Positions 8,567-17,711 of a stretch of DNA of 64,000 bases are shown one piece after another; positions within the stretch are counted from its first letter, which is position 1, and the number at the start of each line of letters is the position of its first letter. The notes beneath the pieces were generated by a model. The model did not search any database. It saw only the letters and a list, made by a program, of their open reading frames with translations, and had not been told where the DNA came from. A program made the translations under genes and the position numbers. The DNA comes from CBDCYN01 sp965224205 (GTDB lineage Bacteria > Planctomycetota > Phycisphaerae > Phycisphaerales > Phycisphaeraceae). Where the stretch lies: positions 34,161-98,160 of the forward strand of contig CBDCYN010000003.1 of NCBI GenBank assembly GCA_965224205.1, given 5' to 3'.

Positions 8567-8599
8567 CACGGGTCGGTATCTTCGGTACCGCGGCCCGTG
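8567..8599. terminator. Two-step hairpin between convergent genes
   Basis: CACGGG (8567-8572) pairs with CCCGTG (8594-8599); inside, CGGTA (8574-8578) pairs with TACCG (8586-8590). It lies between the stops of two convergent genes and could end both transcripts, although no T-run is present. Confidence 0.5.
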
Positions 8600-8601
8600 G
8601 C

Positions 8602-9825
8602 TTACCCCGCGATCTGGTCGAGCGCGTCGAGCAGGGTATCAAGTTCTTCGTCGGTGTTGAAGGGACCGGGGCTGATCCGCACGGTCCCCGACGGGAACGT
8701 CCCGATCTGACGGTGACAATACGGCGCGCAGTGCAGGCCGGGCCGGACCGCGATCTCGAAGCTATCATCAAGGATCGACCCAGCGTCCGGGGCTTCATAC
8801 CCCTCGATATTCAGGCTCACGGTCCCGACCTGTTTCCGAGGGTCTCCGCTGCCGTAAAGGGTAAAACGCCGGTCACGGTCAAAACGCTGAAGGACCTTTG
8901 CCACCATCGCCTGCTCATGTTCAAGGATGTTCTCGATCCCTCGTTCGAGGACATCGTCCACCCCCGCACTCAACCCGGCGATGCCCACGGTATTGGGCGT
9001 GCCGCCTTCGAGATAGTAGGGGTAGATCGTCGGCTGGGTCGGCGTGGACGAATCCCCTCCCGTACCACCCTCACGCCAAGCCATCAGGCGGGGCGATCCC
9101 GCGTCGGATGAACGTTGGTCCCCAGAAGCGGTGATCTCCGCGGGTTCCGGGCAGCGATCCCCGACGTAAAGCCCGCCGGTGCCTGTTGGGCCCAGCAGAG
9201 ATTTGTGGCCGGGAAACGCCAGCAGGTCGACATGCATAGCCTGGATCGAAACCGGCACGACCCCGACGGTCTGAGCCGCGTCGAGGCAGAACAGAACCTC
9301 ATGCTCGCGAGCGATCGCCCCGATCGAAGCCGCGTCCTGGATCGTGCCCAGCACGTTGGAAGCGTGGGTGACCACGATCAGCCGCGTGCGGGTGGTGATC
9401 GCTTTGCGGATATCTTCGGGGTCGATCCACCCCTGTGTGTCACACGGCACGCGTGTCAGCTCGATCCCCCCAGCGTCGGCCATCGCCTGTAGCGGCCTGC
9501 TAACCGAGTTGTGCTCAAGCACGGTGGTGATTACATGGGAGGGTGTCCCCGACCCGGGGCTCAGAACACCCTTGATCGCCATGTTCAGGGCATCGGTGCA
9601 GTTGAGGGTAAAGACCATGCGGTTGTGGTCTGTACCCTCGAACAGGCGGGTCAGCTTCAGCCTCGTGTCATCGAGCATCTGCTCGGCCGCCACAGCCATC
9701 CGGTGACCCGCCCGCCCGGGGTTGGCCGCGTCCTCGGCGAGGAACCGGGTCATCGCCTCGGCCACCCCCGGAGCTTTGGGGAAACTCGTCGCTGCGTTAT
9801 CAAAGTAGATCACAAAGGCCATCAT
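8602..9825 (-). CDS. Cysteine desulfurase-family aminotransferase class V
   Basis: PLP enzyme of the NifS/SufS superfamily, 407 aa from ATG 9825 (ATG 9822 is equally possible; a longer in-frame extension has no family similarity). It opens with 'IYFDNAATSFPKAP'. The PLP lysine is in 'FPGHKSLLGPTGTGG', the cofactor aspartate/histidine in 'FCLDAAQTVG', and the C-terminus has 'GLHCAPYCHRQIGTFPSGTV' with the catalytic-loop cysteine. This end is characteristic of the subfamily often named cysteine desulfurase-like EF2568. It would release sulfur from cysteine, but no Fe-S or tRNA thiolation partner is adjacent, so the acceptor is unknown. Confidence 0.87.
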   Translation of the reverse strand: MMAFVIYFDNAATSFPKAPGVAEAMTRFLAEDAANPGRAGHRMAVAAEQMLDDTRLKLTRLFEGTDHNRMVFTLNCTDALNMAIKGVLSPGSGTPSHVITTVLEHNSVSRPLQAMADAGGIELTRVPCDTQGWIDPEDIRKAITTRTRLIVVTHASNVLGTIQDAASIGAIAREHEVLFCLDAAQTVGVVPVSIQAMHVDLLAFPGHKSLLGPTGTGGLYVGDRCPEPAEITASGDQRSSDAGSPRLMAWREGGTGGDSSTPTQPTIYPYYLEGGTPNTVGIAGLSAGVDDVLERGIENILEHEQAMVAKVLQRFDRDRRFTLYGSGDPRKQVGTVSLNIEGYEAPDAGSILDDSFEIAVRPGLHCAPYCHRQIGTFPSGTVRISPGPFNTDEELDTLLDALDQIAG

Positions 9826-9984
9826 ACACGAACCCGATTCGGCACGGCATAAAGCGCTGACACCGATGGCATGTCTTACACGTATCCAGATTAATCCGTG
9901 CGTGGTCACAGACAGCCGCGACCGTGAGAGGGTGGTCTATTCTCCGGTTTGTGTCACACATAAATTTTTCTGTTGTATCTGTCA

Positions 9985-10120
9985 TTAGAACGTGTGTGAG
10001 ACGCAGACAGATCTGATAGGGGGTGCCACTGGCTGCGAGTCAGCCAGTGTTTTTAACGAGCGGTAACCACACCGGGCAGGCCAGCCGTCTGTGGCACACC
10101 CCTGCTCACACACGTTCTAA
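9985..10120. repeat. 136-bp element with 16-bp terminal inverted repeats
   Basis: TTAGAACGTGTGTGAG at 9985-10000 is the perfect reverse complement of CTCACACACGTTCTAA at 10105-10120. Inside are a 9-bp perfect hairpin (10027-10049) and a further pairing of GGGGTG/CACCCC segments. It fits a MITE-like element or a structured RNA. No clear target duplication is seen at the flanks. Confidence 0.75.
10027..10054 (+). terminator. Intrinsic terminator-like hairpin (plus strand)
   Basis: CACTGGCTG (10027-10035), loop CGAGT, CAGCCAGTG (10041-10049), then TTTTT. The T-run is on the plus strand, yet both flanking genes are on the minus strand, so it may belong to the 136-bp element that contains it. Confidence 0.6.
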
Positions 10121-10130
10121 ACCCCGCCGG

Positions 10131-11009
10131 TTACCCTCCCTCCAGGCATCGGATCACGTAAACCAGTCCCGAATTAGCCGCGTTGAAACCCGCGTGCAGC
10201 AGGATCCCCGGCCAGAGGCTGCCGGTGTATTCATACAGCCAGCCAAGAAACACCCCTAGCACCCACAGGCCCGGCAGCACCTGCCACGGCACCCCCGCGT
10301 GGATGATCGTGAACACAAACGCCGAGGCCAGCACCACCACCCACCGCCGCGACCGGCCCAGCGTTTGAAGCAGCGAGGTCTGGAAAAGACCCCTGTAAAT
10401 CAGCTCTTCGAGCAGCGGCGCCACCACCACCGCCGACACCATAAAACCCGCGACCACTCGCGGCGAACGCGCCTGCGCCAACGCCCGAAGCAGGTCGTGG
10501 CCATACTGCGGCGACGGGACCCGGTACCACTCCGTTACCACATGGATCCAGATCCCCAACCCCATCACCATCGGCAACACCGCCACCAACGCGACCGCCG
10601 CGTACTTGACGTCACGGCCAGGCCGGCTTGGTACCAGGCCCACAGCCCACAACCCCTTGGGCGAACGCGACGCTTGATAGAGGAAAAAGATCGCCACCGG
10701 CAGCTGCGTCAAGGCCTGTCCCAGCAGTGCCCGCTGGACTTCTCGCGATGGGATCAGCGCGCCGTCCCCAGAGTCCTCCGACCCCAACCACCCCAGGAAG
10801 AAGAAGATCTGCGAAGCCGCCACCATCCCCAACAACAAGATGGCGATCCCCAGCCACAGATCCGCCAATCCTATCTTGACCGGCCGGGTCGGGCAGCCTT
10901 CGAACACCTCGCGACCGAGATACCCTCGCCGAAGCAGGGCCACGAAAGCCAGCACGCCCCCAAGCGAGATCACGAGTTGGATATCTAAGACAAACGGGGT
11001 CAAAGCCAT
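10131..11009 (-). CDS. CPBP-family intramembrane metalloprotease
   Basis: Multi-pass membrane protein (292 aa) of the CPBP/ABI family, relatives of the CAAX prenyl protease Rce1. The three catalytic motifs are present: 'EELIYRG' (EExxxR), 'FTIIHAG' (FxxxH) and 'HAGFNAAN' (HxxxN). Several hydrophobic segments precede them. The substrate is unknown; bacterial members are linked to protein or peptide processing and self-immunity. ATG 11009 has GAGG directly upstream. It is divergent from the helicase gene at 11095, and the 136-bp repeat element begins 11 bp after its stop. Confidence 0.88.
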   Translation of the reverse strand: MALTPFVLDIQLVISLGGVLAFVALLRRGYLGREVFEGCPTRPVKIGLADLWLGIAILLLGMVAASQIFFFLGWLGSEDSGDGALIPSREVQRALLGQALTQLPVAIFFLYQASRSPKGLWAVGLVPSRPGRDVKYAAVALVAVLPMVMGLGIWIHVVTEWYRVPSPQYGHDLLRALAQARSPRVVAGFMVSAVVVAPLLEELIYRGLFQTSLLQTLGRSRRWVVVLASAFVFTIIHAGVPWQVLPGLWVLGVFLGWLYEYTGSLWPGILLHAGFNAANSGLVYVIRCLEGG

Positions 11010-11094
11010 CCTCGAGCGGTCAGCAGATCTCCCCCACGACGCGAATATGAATCTACCAACGTTCCTGGTAAGCTACCGTGTTTAGGCCTAACTC

Positions 11095-14000
11095 GTGACC
11101 CTGCGCCCAGCCGCGCGACGGAGCGTCGGCATGTCGTTACTAAAAACCTGGGCCCCGTATTTCCAGAGCCATGTCCGTATGCGCGGCAGGGCCTATTTCA
11201 ACAGTGGCCGGGTCACGCTGCTTCCACCCCAGGACGGCCAGTCTATCCGCGCCGAGGTCCAGGGTACAACCCCCTACACGGTCACCGTTGAGGATGATGG
11301 GCTGGCCTCCAACGTCAGCTGTACCTGCTCGCATTTCACTCAAGGCGTCTACTGCAAACACATCTGGGCGACTCTCCTCGCGGCCAACAGCGATAACAAC
11401 GGCCAACCCGATCTAGCCGTGGTGGCACCCAGCGTGGCCAGCCCACGCCCGCCCAAAGCGCGCAAGCGGTCAAGCGGCCAACGCTCCTCTTCCCGTTCCG
11501 AGCCCGAATGGTCCGACCGCCTTAGCCTCTTGCATACCGCTGCGGCCCAGGCCCACAGGCCGGTGACGGTGCCGCTATTAAAGCAGATCTATTATGCGAT
11601 CCGCGCCGATCTATCCCCGGTGACCACCGCTCTGATCGTCGAGCTGTTCCAGCGTCAGCCCAGCGCCACCGGGTGGGGCAAGCCCAAACCCATGGCGATC
11701 GACCCCTATCAAATCGGCGACCTGCCCGACCCCCTGGACCGTGAGATCTGCGCCCAGCTGTCCGGGGCCTCGCGGTTAAAGCCTCACGATAGTGCAGAGA
11801 CCTACCGCCCCGAGGACCGAACCAGCGCTTATGTCCTGCCGTCTTCAACGCGGAGGACGCTGATCCGCAAGATGATCCGCACCGGTCGCTGCTGTCTGAA
11901 CCTGGGGCCTAAGCCGTCTAACGGCTGGGCCCGGCCGTTGTCATGGGATACAGGCAAACCCTGGACCCTGTGGCTGGTGGGCCTGGAATCCCAGCAGTCG
12001 CTCACCCTAGATCTACAGCTACGCCGCGGCGACCAACGCCTGAACGTCTCCGCCCCGAGCCTGATCATCGCCGGCCCCAATGGGTTGATGATCCACAACG
12101 GACAAGCCGCGCCGTTTGATGATGGCGGCGCTAACGCTTGGCTGACCCAGACGCGCACGCGGCCCGGGATCGACCCGGACGCCTCGACCCAGATGCGCGT
12201 CGAGGCTCATGATATCCCCAGGTTCCTCGAACGCTTATTCCGCCTGCCGCGCTTGCCCCAGTTGGACCTGCCCCCGCAGCTGGCGATCCAGATAGATCGC
12301 GGCGTCCAACCGGTGCCTCACCTGGCCCTGGTTCAACCCGCCCACGCCGATCGGTCGGGCGTCATCGTCCAAGATCGCCAGCAGGCTTTGGCGGAGGTGT
12401 GGTTTGCCTACGGGCAGACCAAGGTCCTGCCGGGCCAAGCGGGGCGGTTCGTGTCCCCAACCAACACGTACGAAGATGACACCCCGTTCCCCGACAAAAT
12501 TTATGCCGGCGACCCGTCCCAGCGACCTGTCACCGCTGCCCGACCGGATCCCGATCCGCCCGTGTCTGGCGACCCGGACAAAGGTCACGGGCCCGATCAC
12601 GCGACAACCCCCAACCATCCGGTTTCCGTCTTGTGGCGCGACCTTGAGACCGAGCAGACCGCATTGGCTTTGCTGGCCGAGATCGGTCTGCGCCCTAACC
12701 CCAACGGGCCAGACAGGATGGACCTGGCATTGCCGATCAAGCTCGTGCCAGAATGTATCCGAACCTTGTTGGCCCACGGATGGGTCGTGACCTGCGACCA
12801 AGCAGCGCTGCACAACCCCGGGCCGATCAAGTTATCGGTCAGCAGCGGGATCGACTGGTTCGAGCTGCGCGGCAGCGTCCATTATGACACCGCCGACGGG
12901 CCTGAAGATATCACCCTGCCTCAGCTGCTAGCGGCGGCGAAGAAGGGCCAGTCCATGGTCCAGCTCAAGGATGGCTCGCACGGCCTGCTGCCCCAGCAGT
13001 GGCTCGACGAAATGGGGCTGCTGACCGCGATCAGCAAAGTGGACGACGACCACCTAAGCTTCCGGGCCAGTCAAGCTGCCCTGCTGGATATCCTTCTGAC
13101 TCAGCAGCCGTTCGTGGATGTCGACGCCAAGTTTGAAGCCGCCCGCCAACGGATCCGCCGGTTCCAAGGGATCGAGCCGCTCCAGGCCGGGGCTGAGTTC
13201 CACGGGCAGCTGCGGCCGTATCAAGAAGACGGCCTGGGGTGGCTGGATTTCCTCCGGTGGCTGGGGGTGGGCGGGATCCTCGCTGATGACATGGGCCTGG
13301 GCAAGACCATCCAGGTCCTGGCGATGCTCGACACCGAGTACAGCAACGGCAAACCCGATGACGCCGAGACGCCCGCTTCCGACCTGCCGCCGAGCCTGGT
13401 CGTGGTCCCCCGGTCGCTGGTCTTCAACTGGGTCGATGAAGCCACCCGTTTTGCGCCGCAGCTCAACGTCCTTTCGTATACCGGCACCGACCGTCACAGC
13501 CTGCGGGAGGTGTTTGCCGATCACCACGTGATCGTCACATCGTACGGCCTGCTGCGCCGTGACATCGCGGAGCTGCGTGATTTTGACTTCCACTACGTCG
13601 TGCTCGACGAGGCCCAGGCGATCAAGAACGCCACGTCGCAGTCGGCCAAGTCCGCTCGGCTGCTCCGGGCCCGTCACCGGTTAGCGTTGACCGGCACCCC
13701 GGTCGAAAACCACCTTTCGGACCTGTGGTCGATCTTCGAGTACCTCAACCCCGGCATGCTCGGCAGCCACACCCGGTTCGCCAAGACACTGCGGCAATAC
13801 TCCAAGCCTTCGAGACCGTTGGCCTCCCAGCCGGTACGCGACCAAGCCCGGGGTGAGCCCGAACTCGTCCCCGCCCCGGCCCTGCCCCCGGGTTTGGCGT
13901 CGATCACCAAGGCGTTAACCCCGTTCATCCTGCGTCGCACCAAGAAGCAGGTCCTCAAACACCTACCCGAGAAGACCGAGCAGACCATCATGTGCCAGCT

Positions 14001-14709
14001 CGAGCCCCCGCAGCGCAAGCTGTACGATCAGCTGCTTCAGCACTACCGCACGAACCTGATGAAGAACCTCGACGATGGGGGAGCCGGCACGGCCGGTCAA
14101 CGCCTGGGCCAGCAGACCATGATGGTCCTCGAGGCGCTATTGAGGCTGCGCCAGGCCGCCTGCCACCCCGGGCTGATCGACCCGCAACGCGCCGACGAGC
14201 CTTCGGCCAAGACCGACGTCCTGCTCGACCGCCTCGAAGACCTGATCGAAGAAGGGCACAAAGCTCTGGTGTTCTCCCAGTTCACGTCGATGCTATCTCT
14301 GGTCCGCAAGCGGCTCGATGAGCACGACATCGTGTACGAATACCTCGACGGCCAGACCCGCGACCGCAAGCAGCGCGTCGAGCGGTTCCAAGATGACCCC
14401 GACTGCCCCGTGTTCCTGATCAGCCTCAAGGCCGGCGGGCTGGGACTGAACCTGACCGCCGCCGAGTACGTGTTTATCCTCGATCCGTGGTGGAACCCCG
14501 CCTCTGAGGCCCAGGCGATCGACCGCGCCCACCGCATCGGCCAGACCCGCCACGTGTTCGCTTACCGGCTGATCTGCCAGGACACGATCGAGCAGCGCAT
14601 TAGCGAGCTGCAAGCCCGCAAGCGCGACCTGGCTGACGCGATCATCAGCGGCCAGGAAAACCCCCTGAAGAACCTCACCCGCGACGACCTCGAGCATCTG
14701 CTGACATGA
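11095..14709 (+). CDS. SNF2-family DNA-dependent ATPase with SWIM zinc finger
   Basis: Large Swi2/Snf2-type ATPase (1204 aa from GTG 11095; ATG 11131 is an alternative). The N-terminal SWIM finger is C76-x-C78...C87-x-H89 in 'SCTCSHFTQGVYCKHIW'. A long middle region has no motif I recognise. The helicase core begins near residue 700: Walker A 'DDMGLGKTIQ' (~728), motif II DEAQ (~835), 'LTGTPVENHLSDLWS', and the C-terminal lobe with 'ALVFSQFTSML', 'GLGLNLT' and 'IDRAHRIGQ' (~1142). Such proteins translocate on double-stranded DNA and remodel protein-DNA complexes, as RapA does; the exact role here is unknown. No restriction-modification or phage-defence gene is adjacent. Confidence 0.93.
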   Translation: MTLRPAARRSVGMSLLKTWAPYFQSHVRMRGRAYFNSGRVTLLPPQDGQSIRAEVQGTTPYTVTVEDDGLASNVSCTCSHFTQGVYCKHIWATLLAANSDNNGQPDLAVVAPSVASPRPPKARKRSSGQRSSSRSEPEWSDRLSLLHTAAAQAHRPVTVPLLKQIYYAIRADLSPVTTALIVELFQRQPSATGWGKPKPMAIDPYQIGDLPDPLDREICAQLSGASRLKPHDSAETYRPEDRTSAYVLPSSTRRTLIRKMIRTGRCCLNLGPKPSNGWARPLSWDTGKPWTLWLVGLESQQSLTLDLQLRRGDQRLNVSAPSLIIAGPNGLMIHNGQAAPFDDGGANAWLTQTRTRPGIDPDASTQMRVEAHDIPRFLERLFRLPRLPQLDLPPQLAIQIDRGVQPVPHLALVQPAHADRSGVIVQDRQQALAEVWFAYGQTKVLPGQAGRFVSPTNTYEDDTPFPDKIYAGDPSQRPVTAARPDPDPPVSGDPDKGHGPDHATTPNHPVSVLWRDLETEQTALALLAEIGLRPNPNGPDRMDLALPIKLVPECIRTLLAHGWVVTCDQAALHNPGPIKLSVSSGIDWFELRGSVHYDTADGPEDITLPQLLAAAKKGQSMVQLKDGSHGLLPQQWLDEMGLLTAISKVDDDHLSFRASQAALLDILLTQQPFVDVDAKFEAARQRIRRFQGIEPLQAGAEFHGQLRPYQEDGLGWLDFLRWLGVGGILADDMGLGKTIQVLAMLDTEYSNGKPDDAETPASDLPPSLVVVPRSLVFNWVDEATRFAPQLNVLSYTGTDRHSLREVFADHHVIVTSYGLLRRDIAELRDFDFHYVVLDEAQAIKNATSQSAKSARLLRARHRLALTGTPVENHLSDLWSIFEYLNPGMLGSHTRFAKTLRQYSKPSRPLASQPVRDQARGEPELVPAPALPPGLASITKALTPFILRRTKKQVLKHLPEKTEQTIMCQLEPPQRKLYDQLLQHYRTNLMKNLDDGGAGTAGQRLGQQTMMVLEALLRLRQAACHPGLIDPQRADEPSAKTDVLLDRLEDLIEEGHKALVFSQFTSMLSLVRKRLDEHDIVYEYLDGQTRDRKQRVERFQDDPDCPVFLISLKAGGLGLNLTAAEYVFILDPWWNPASEAQAIDRAHRIGQTRHVFAYRLICQDTIEQRISELQARKRDLADAIISGQENPLKNLTRDDLEHLLT

Positions 14710-14819
14710 TCGTCCCCTTGGAGCCTCTGTTTGCGGGCGGTGGTATGGAAAACTAGACTCCTCAGATTATAAAAATGTCCCGTGCACGATACGTTGAGGG
14801 GCGATGAGGCAAAACCACG

Positions 14820-15686
14820 ATGGACTCGGAACACCGCCACGAACTACAAGAAAACGATCTAGCCGAGTTCCTGGCCAATTTTGGACAGTTCTGGAACAAG
14901 CACGGCAACACGATTTTGACCGTGGCTCTGATCGTGGCGGTGGTTTTCTTCGGCAAGCGGTGGTATGACAGCAGCGTCGCCACGGCGCACGAAGCGGCCT
15001 GGAGCGACCTGGCCAACGCCACCAGCCCAGCGGCGTTGCAGGCGGTGGCGGATTCCCATTCCGACCCATCGGTACGCAGCCTGGCGTATTTGCGGGCGGG
15101 GGACCTGCTTCTCAAGAAAGCGTCGCAGCTGGCTACCCCTTCCGCGGAGCAAGCACGTTTATCCGCGGACCCGTCGGCGGATCCGACACCGCAGCCGCCC
15201 GCGGACCCGGAGGATTCTCACGACGCTGCACAAATGACCCCGCAGCAAGCCTTGGAATCCGCGGCGGCGATGTATCAACGGGTGGTCCGTGACGGGCAGC
15301 TGCCTCGGGTCTATCGGTTCAACGCGCAGCTGGGTCTGGCCTGTGTCGCTGAGGAGCAAGAAGACTGGGGCGAAGCGGCGCGACAGTATCAGGAGATCGT
15401 CGAGCAGGCCGGCGAGGGGTATGGGGCGATCGCTTCTTTGGCCACCACCCGCCTGGCTTGGCTGGATCGGGTCAAGGTCCCGGTGGTGTTCGCGAAGGAG
15501 CCGGAGGATCTGGTTGATGAACCGGCCCCGGACGAGCTGTCGAACAGTATCTTCGATAACCCCCTGGACTTGAGCGACCTTCCAGCGGCGACCGCTCCTA
15601 GCGGGTCGATGGCCCCACAGCCGGGCGATGCAGCCGCTGGGGGATCTGCCGCTGACCCTTCGACAAGGCCATCAACTCAAGAGTAG
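14820..15686 (+). CDS. Membrane-anchored TPR-like protein, YfgM-like
   Basis: 288 aa. A cytoplasmic N-terminus ('ENDLAEFLANFGQFWNKHG') precedes a single membrane helix (about residues 30-48, 'TILTVALIVAVVFFGKRWY'). Helical-repeat sequence follows, including 'SLAYLRAGDLLLKKA' and 'FNAQLGLACVAEEQEDWGEA', broken by a Pro/Ala/Asp-rich insert (~105-135). The C-terminus is low-complexity and probably disordered. The architecture matches the TPR_21/YfgM group, which in other bacteria works with the SecYEG translocon and periplasmic chaperones. GAGG lies ~10 bp before ATG 14820. The assignment rests on architecture, not on a diagnostic motif. Confidence 0.7.
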   Translation: MDSEHRHELQENDLAEFLANFGQFWNKHGNTILTVALIVAVVFFGKRWYDSSVATAHEAAWSDLANATSPAALQAVADSHSDPSVRSLAYLRAGDLLLKKASQLATPSAEQARLSADPSADPTPQPPADPEDSHDAAQMTPQQALESAAAMYQRVVRDGQLPRVYRFNAQLGLACVAEEQEDWGEAARQYQEIVEQAGEGYGAIASLATTRLAWLDRVKVPVVFAKEPEDLVDEPAPDELSNSIFDNPLDLSDLPAATAPSGSMAPQPGDAAAGGSAADPSTRPSTQE

Positions 15687-15886
15687 TCATGGCGGTCTGA
15701 CTATAGTTCTATGGTTTTGTAAGTAAGGGTGGCCCAACGCCCACACGCGGATTTTGCCGTCATTTCATGGAAGATCAGTAGACGCGCCGAGTATCCAACA
15801 TGCCGCGTCGGGGGCACGGTCAACCCTGGGAATGGTCATGCCGCGAACAAGATTCGTCACGCGGCCGTTTCATCCGAGATCGAGAT

Positions 15887-17239
15887 ATGACCCCAGCGGC
15901 ACAACCCGGACCCGTGGACCCAAACGCGGCTGCATCGACTGCATCACCCGTCCGGGATCACGACGAGGGTTCGGCCCTGGCGCAGTCGGGGCGGTTTATC
16001 ATCCGGCGCCACACCGACCTGCGGCTGGATGTTTACCTCCAGCGGCGGCTTCAAGGGATCAGCCGAAGCCGCGTCCAGAAGCTGATTGATATCGGCGCGG
16101 TGAAAGTCAACGGTGCCAACGCCAAGGCCAGCGCCGCCGTGCACCGCGGTGATCAGGTCGAAATTACGTTGCCGGACCAGGCGGTACGCGAGATCCAGGC
16201 CCAGCCGGTCCCGCTGGACGTCCTTTACGAGGACGAATCATTTATTGTGATCAATAAACAGGCGGGCCTGATCGTCCACCCGGCGCGTAGCCACCTGTCC
16301 GGGACGCTGCTCAACGGGCTGGCTTACTACTTCCGCCAGCAACAGGCCGCTCGGGGCAGGGCGATGCGGCCTCGACGCACCCGGGGCCTGCGGAAGAACG
16401 ACATCGCGGGTGACCCGGCGTTTTCGCCCAATGAAACGAAAGGGCATCGGGATACGCTGCGTGGGTTAGACCATCTTAGCCAAGTCGGGGCTGCTGAGTT
16501 CCGGCCCGGGATCGTGCATCGGCTCGACAAGAACACGACCGGTGTCTTGGTGGTGGCCAAGGCGGATGGCGCCCACTGGTCCATCGCCCGTCAGTTCGCC
16601 GACCGCTCGACGATCAAAGCCTACCTGGCCGTGGTCCATGGGAACTTCGACACCGTCGGCGGGGTGCTCGAGTACCCGATCGGCAAGCACCCGACGATCC
16701 GAGAGGCCTACGCGGTGCGTTACGATAGCCAGGCCAAGCACGCGGTTACCCTCTACCGGGTCCGCGAACAGTACAAGGGCTATAGCCTCGTCGAGCTGGA
16801 ACTCAAGACAGGCCGCACCCATCAGATCCGGGTCCACCTGTCTTACGTTGGGCACCCGATCGTTGGCGACATCTTGTACGGGGGCGAACCGATCGGGCAA
16901 GCGGAGCTGGATCAACCCCCGGTGGCCGCCGGGTCGCGGGTGATGCTGACCTTCGCACGAGATAAGCTCGAAGGCCAGAAGGTCGAGGCTCAGGCCCAAG
17001 CCCGCCAGGACATGATCCTCACTTACCCCGCCCTGCACGCGGCGATGCTGAGCTTCATCCACCCCGAAACGGAAAACCGGGTGACCTTCACCGCTCCGTT
17101 GCACGCCCCCATGGATCGCCTGATCCATGCCCTACGCCCCGGTCGTATCCAAGCCCCGGTTGCAGCCGACGGGTATTGGGTAGATATAGATCCGCTTTTT
17201 GTTTCTGAGTCAGCGAACGATACCCGCCGACCTCGGTAA
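15887..17239 (+). CDS. RluA-family RNA pseudouridine synthase
   Basis: Converts specific uridines in rRNA or tRNA to pseudouridine. 450 aa from ATG 15887; an earlier ATG (15800) adds 29 residues with no family match. An S4 RNA-binding domain comes first ('RLDVYLQRRLQGISRSRVQ', ~residues 35-80), then the catalytic domain with the aspartate in 'GIVHRLDKNTTGVL' and 'TGRTHQIRVHLSYVGHPI'. Between them is an Arg-rich insert of about 50 residues ('RGRAMRPRRTRGLRK...') not found in E. coli RluD, which makes the protein longer than usual. It is closest in layout to RluD, but the target site cannot be fixed from sequence. Confidence 0.9.
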   Translation: MTPAAQPGPVDPNAAASTASPVRDHDEGSALAQSGRFIIRRHTDLRLDVYLQRRLQGISRSRVQKLIDIGAVKVNGANAKASAAVHRGDQVEITLPDQAVREIQAQPVPLDVLYEDESFIVINKQAGLIVHPARSHLSGTLLNGLAYYFRQQQAARGRAMRPRRTRGLRKNDIAGDPAFSPNETKGHRDTLRGLDHLSQVGAAEFRPGIVHRLDKNTTGVLVVAKADGAHWSIARQFADRSTIKAYLAVVHGNFDTVGGVLEYPIGKHPTIREAYAVRYDSQAKHAVTLYRVREQYKGYSLVELELKTGRTHQIRVHLSYVGHPIVGDILYGGEPIGQAELDQPPVAAGSRVMLTFARDKLEGQKVEAQAQARQDMILTYPALHAAMLSFIHPETENRVTFTAPLHAPMDRLIHALRPGRIQAPVAADGYWVDIDPLFVSESANDTRRPR

Positions 17240-17711
17240 GACGGCTGGGGATGGCTTGCGGTTTTGGCTCGACCACGGCCCGTTTTGGCGGCATGGGCTT
17301 CGGATCATAGACGCATCGCCTTGGACCATCCCGTATCTGACTAAGCCCTTGAACTCTTGTATATCCTTCCCGTGTCCGAATCGCGAGGTCGTGTCCTCCA
17401 TCGTGCACCGACCGATGCACACGTCCTGGTTGCGGGTATCAGGGGCGTTGCTACAATTAGAATATAATTAGAGTTACTCAAACGTGGCGGGGCGACGCCT
17501 CATCCGGAAGAACCCCTCGGCCTGAAGCGTTATATTTCGAGGGATCGACCCGAAAGATCGTAGATCTCGGTGGTAATCATCATACGGCCGCTTTATAGTA
17601 TGTGGCTCGGCGGGTGTGGAATACACCCTGGTAAGGAATAAGCGAACAGACAGGGACACGGATCATGACGTGTGACGAGACAAAGCGAATCAACGGGTTT
17701 GGAGCAGCATT
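17240..17711 (+). other. Gene-free leader region upstream of rpsB
   Basis: 472 bp between the pseudouridine synthase and rpsB. TATAAT occurs at about 17463-17468 with no good -35. The ~240 nt between it and rpsB would be a long 5' leader, where other bacteria place S2 autoregulation sites, but I see no structure that can be matched to a known one. Confidence 0.4.

Noticed and set aside
12235..12813. Minus-strand frame inside the SNF2 gene
   Set aside because: Shadow frame in GC-rich coding DNA; the sense frame has a continuous helicase architecture.
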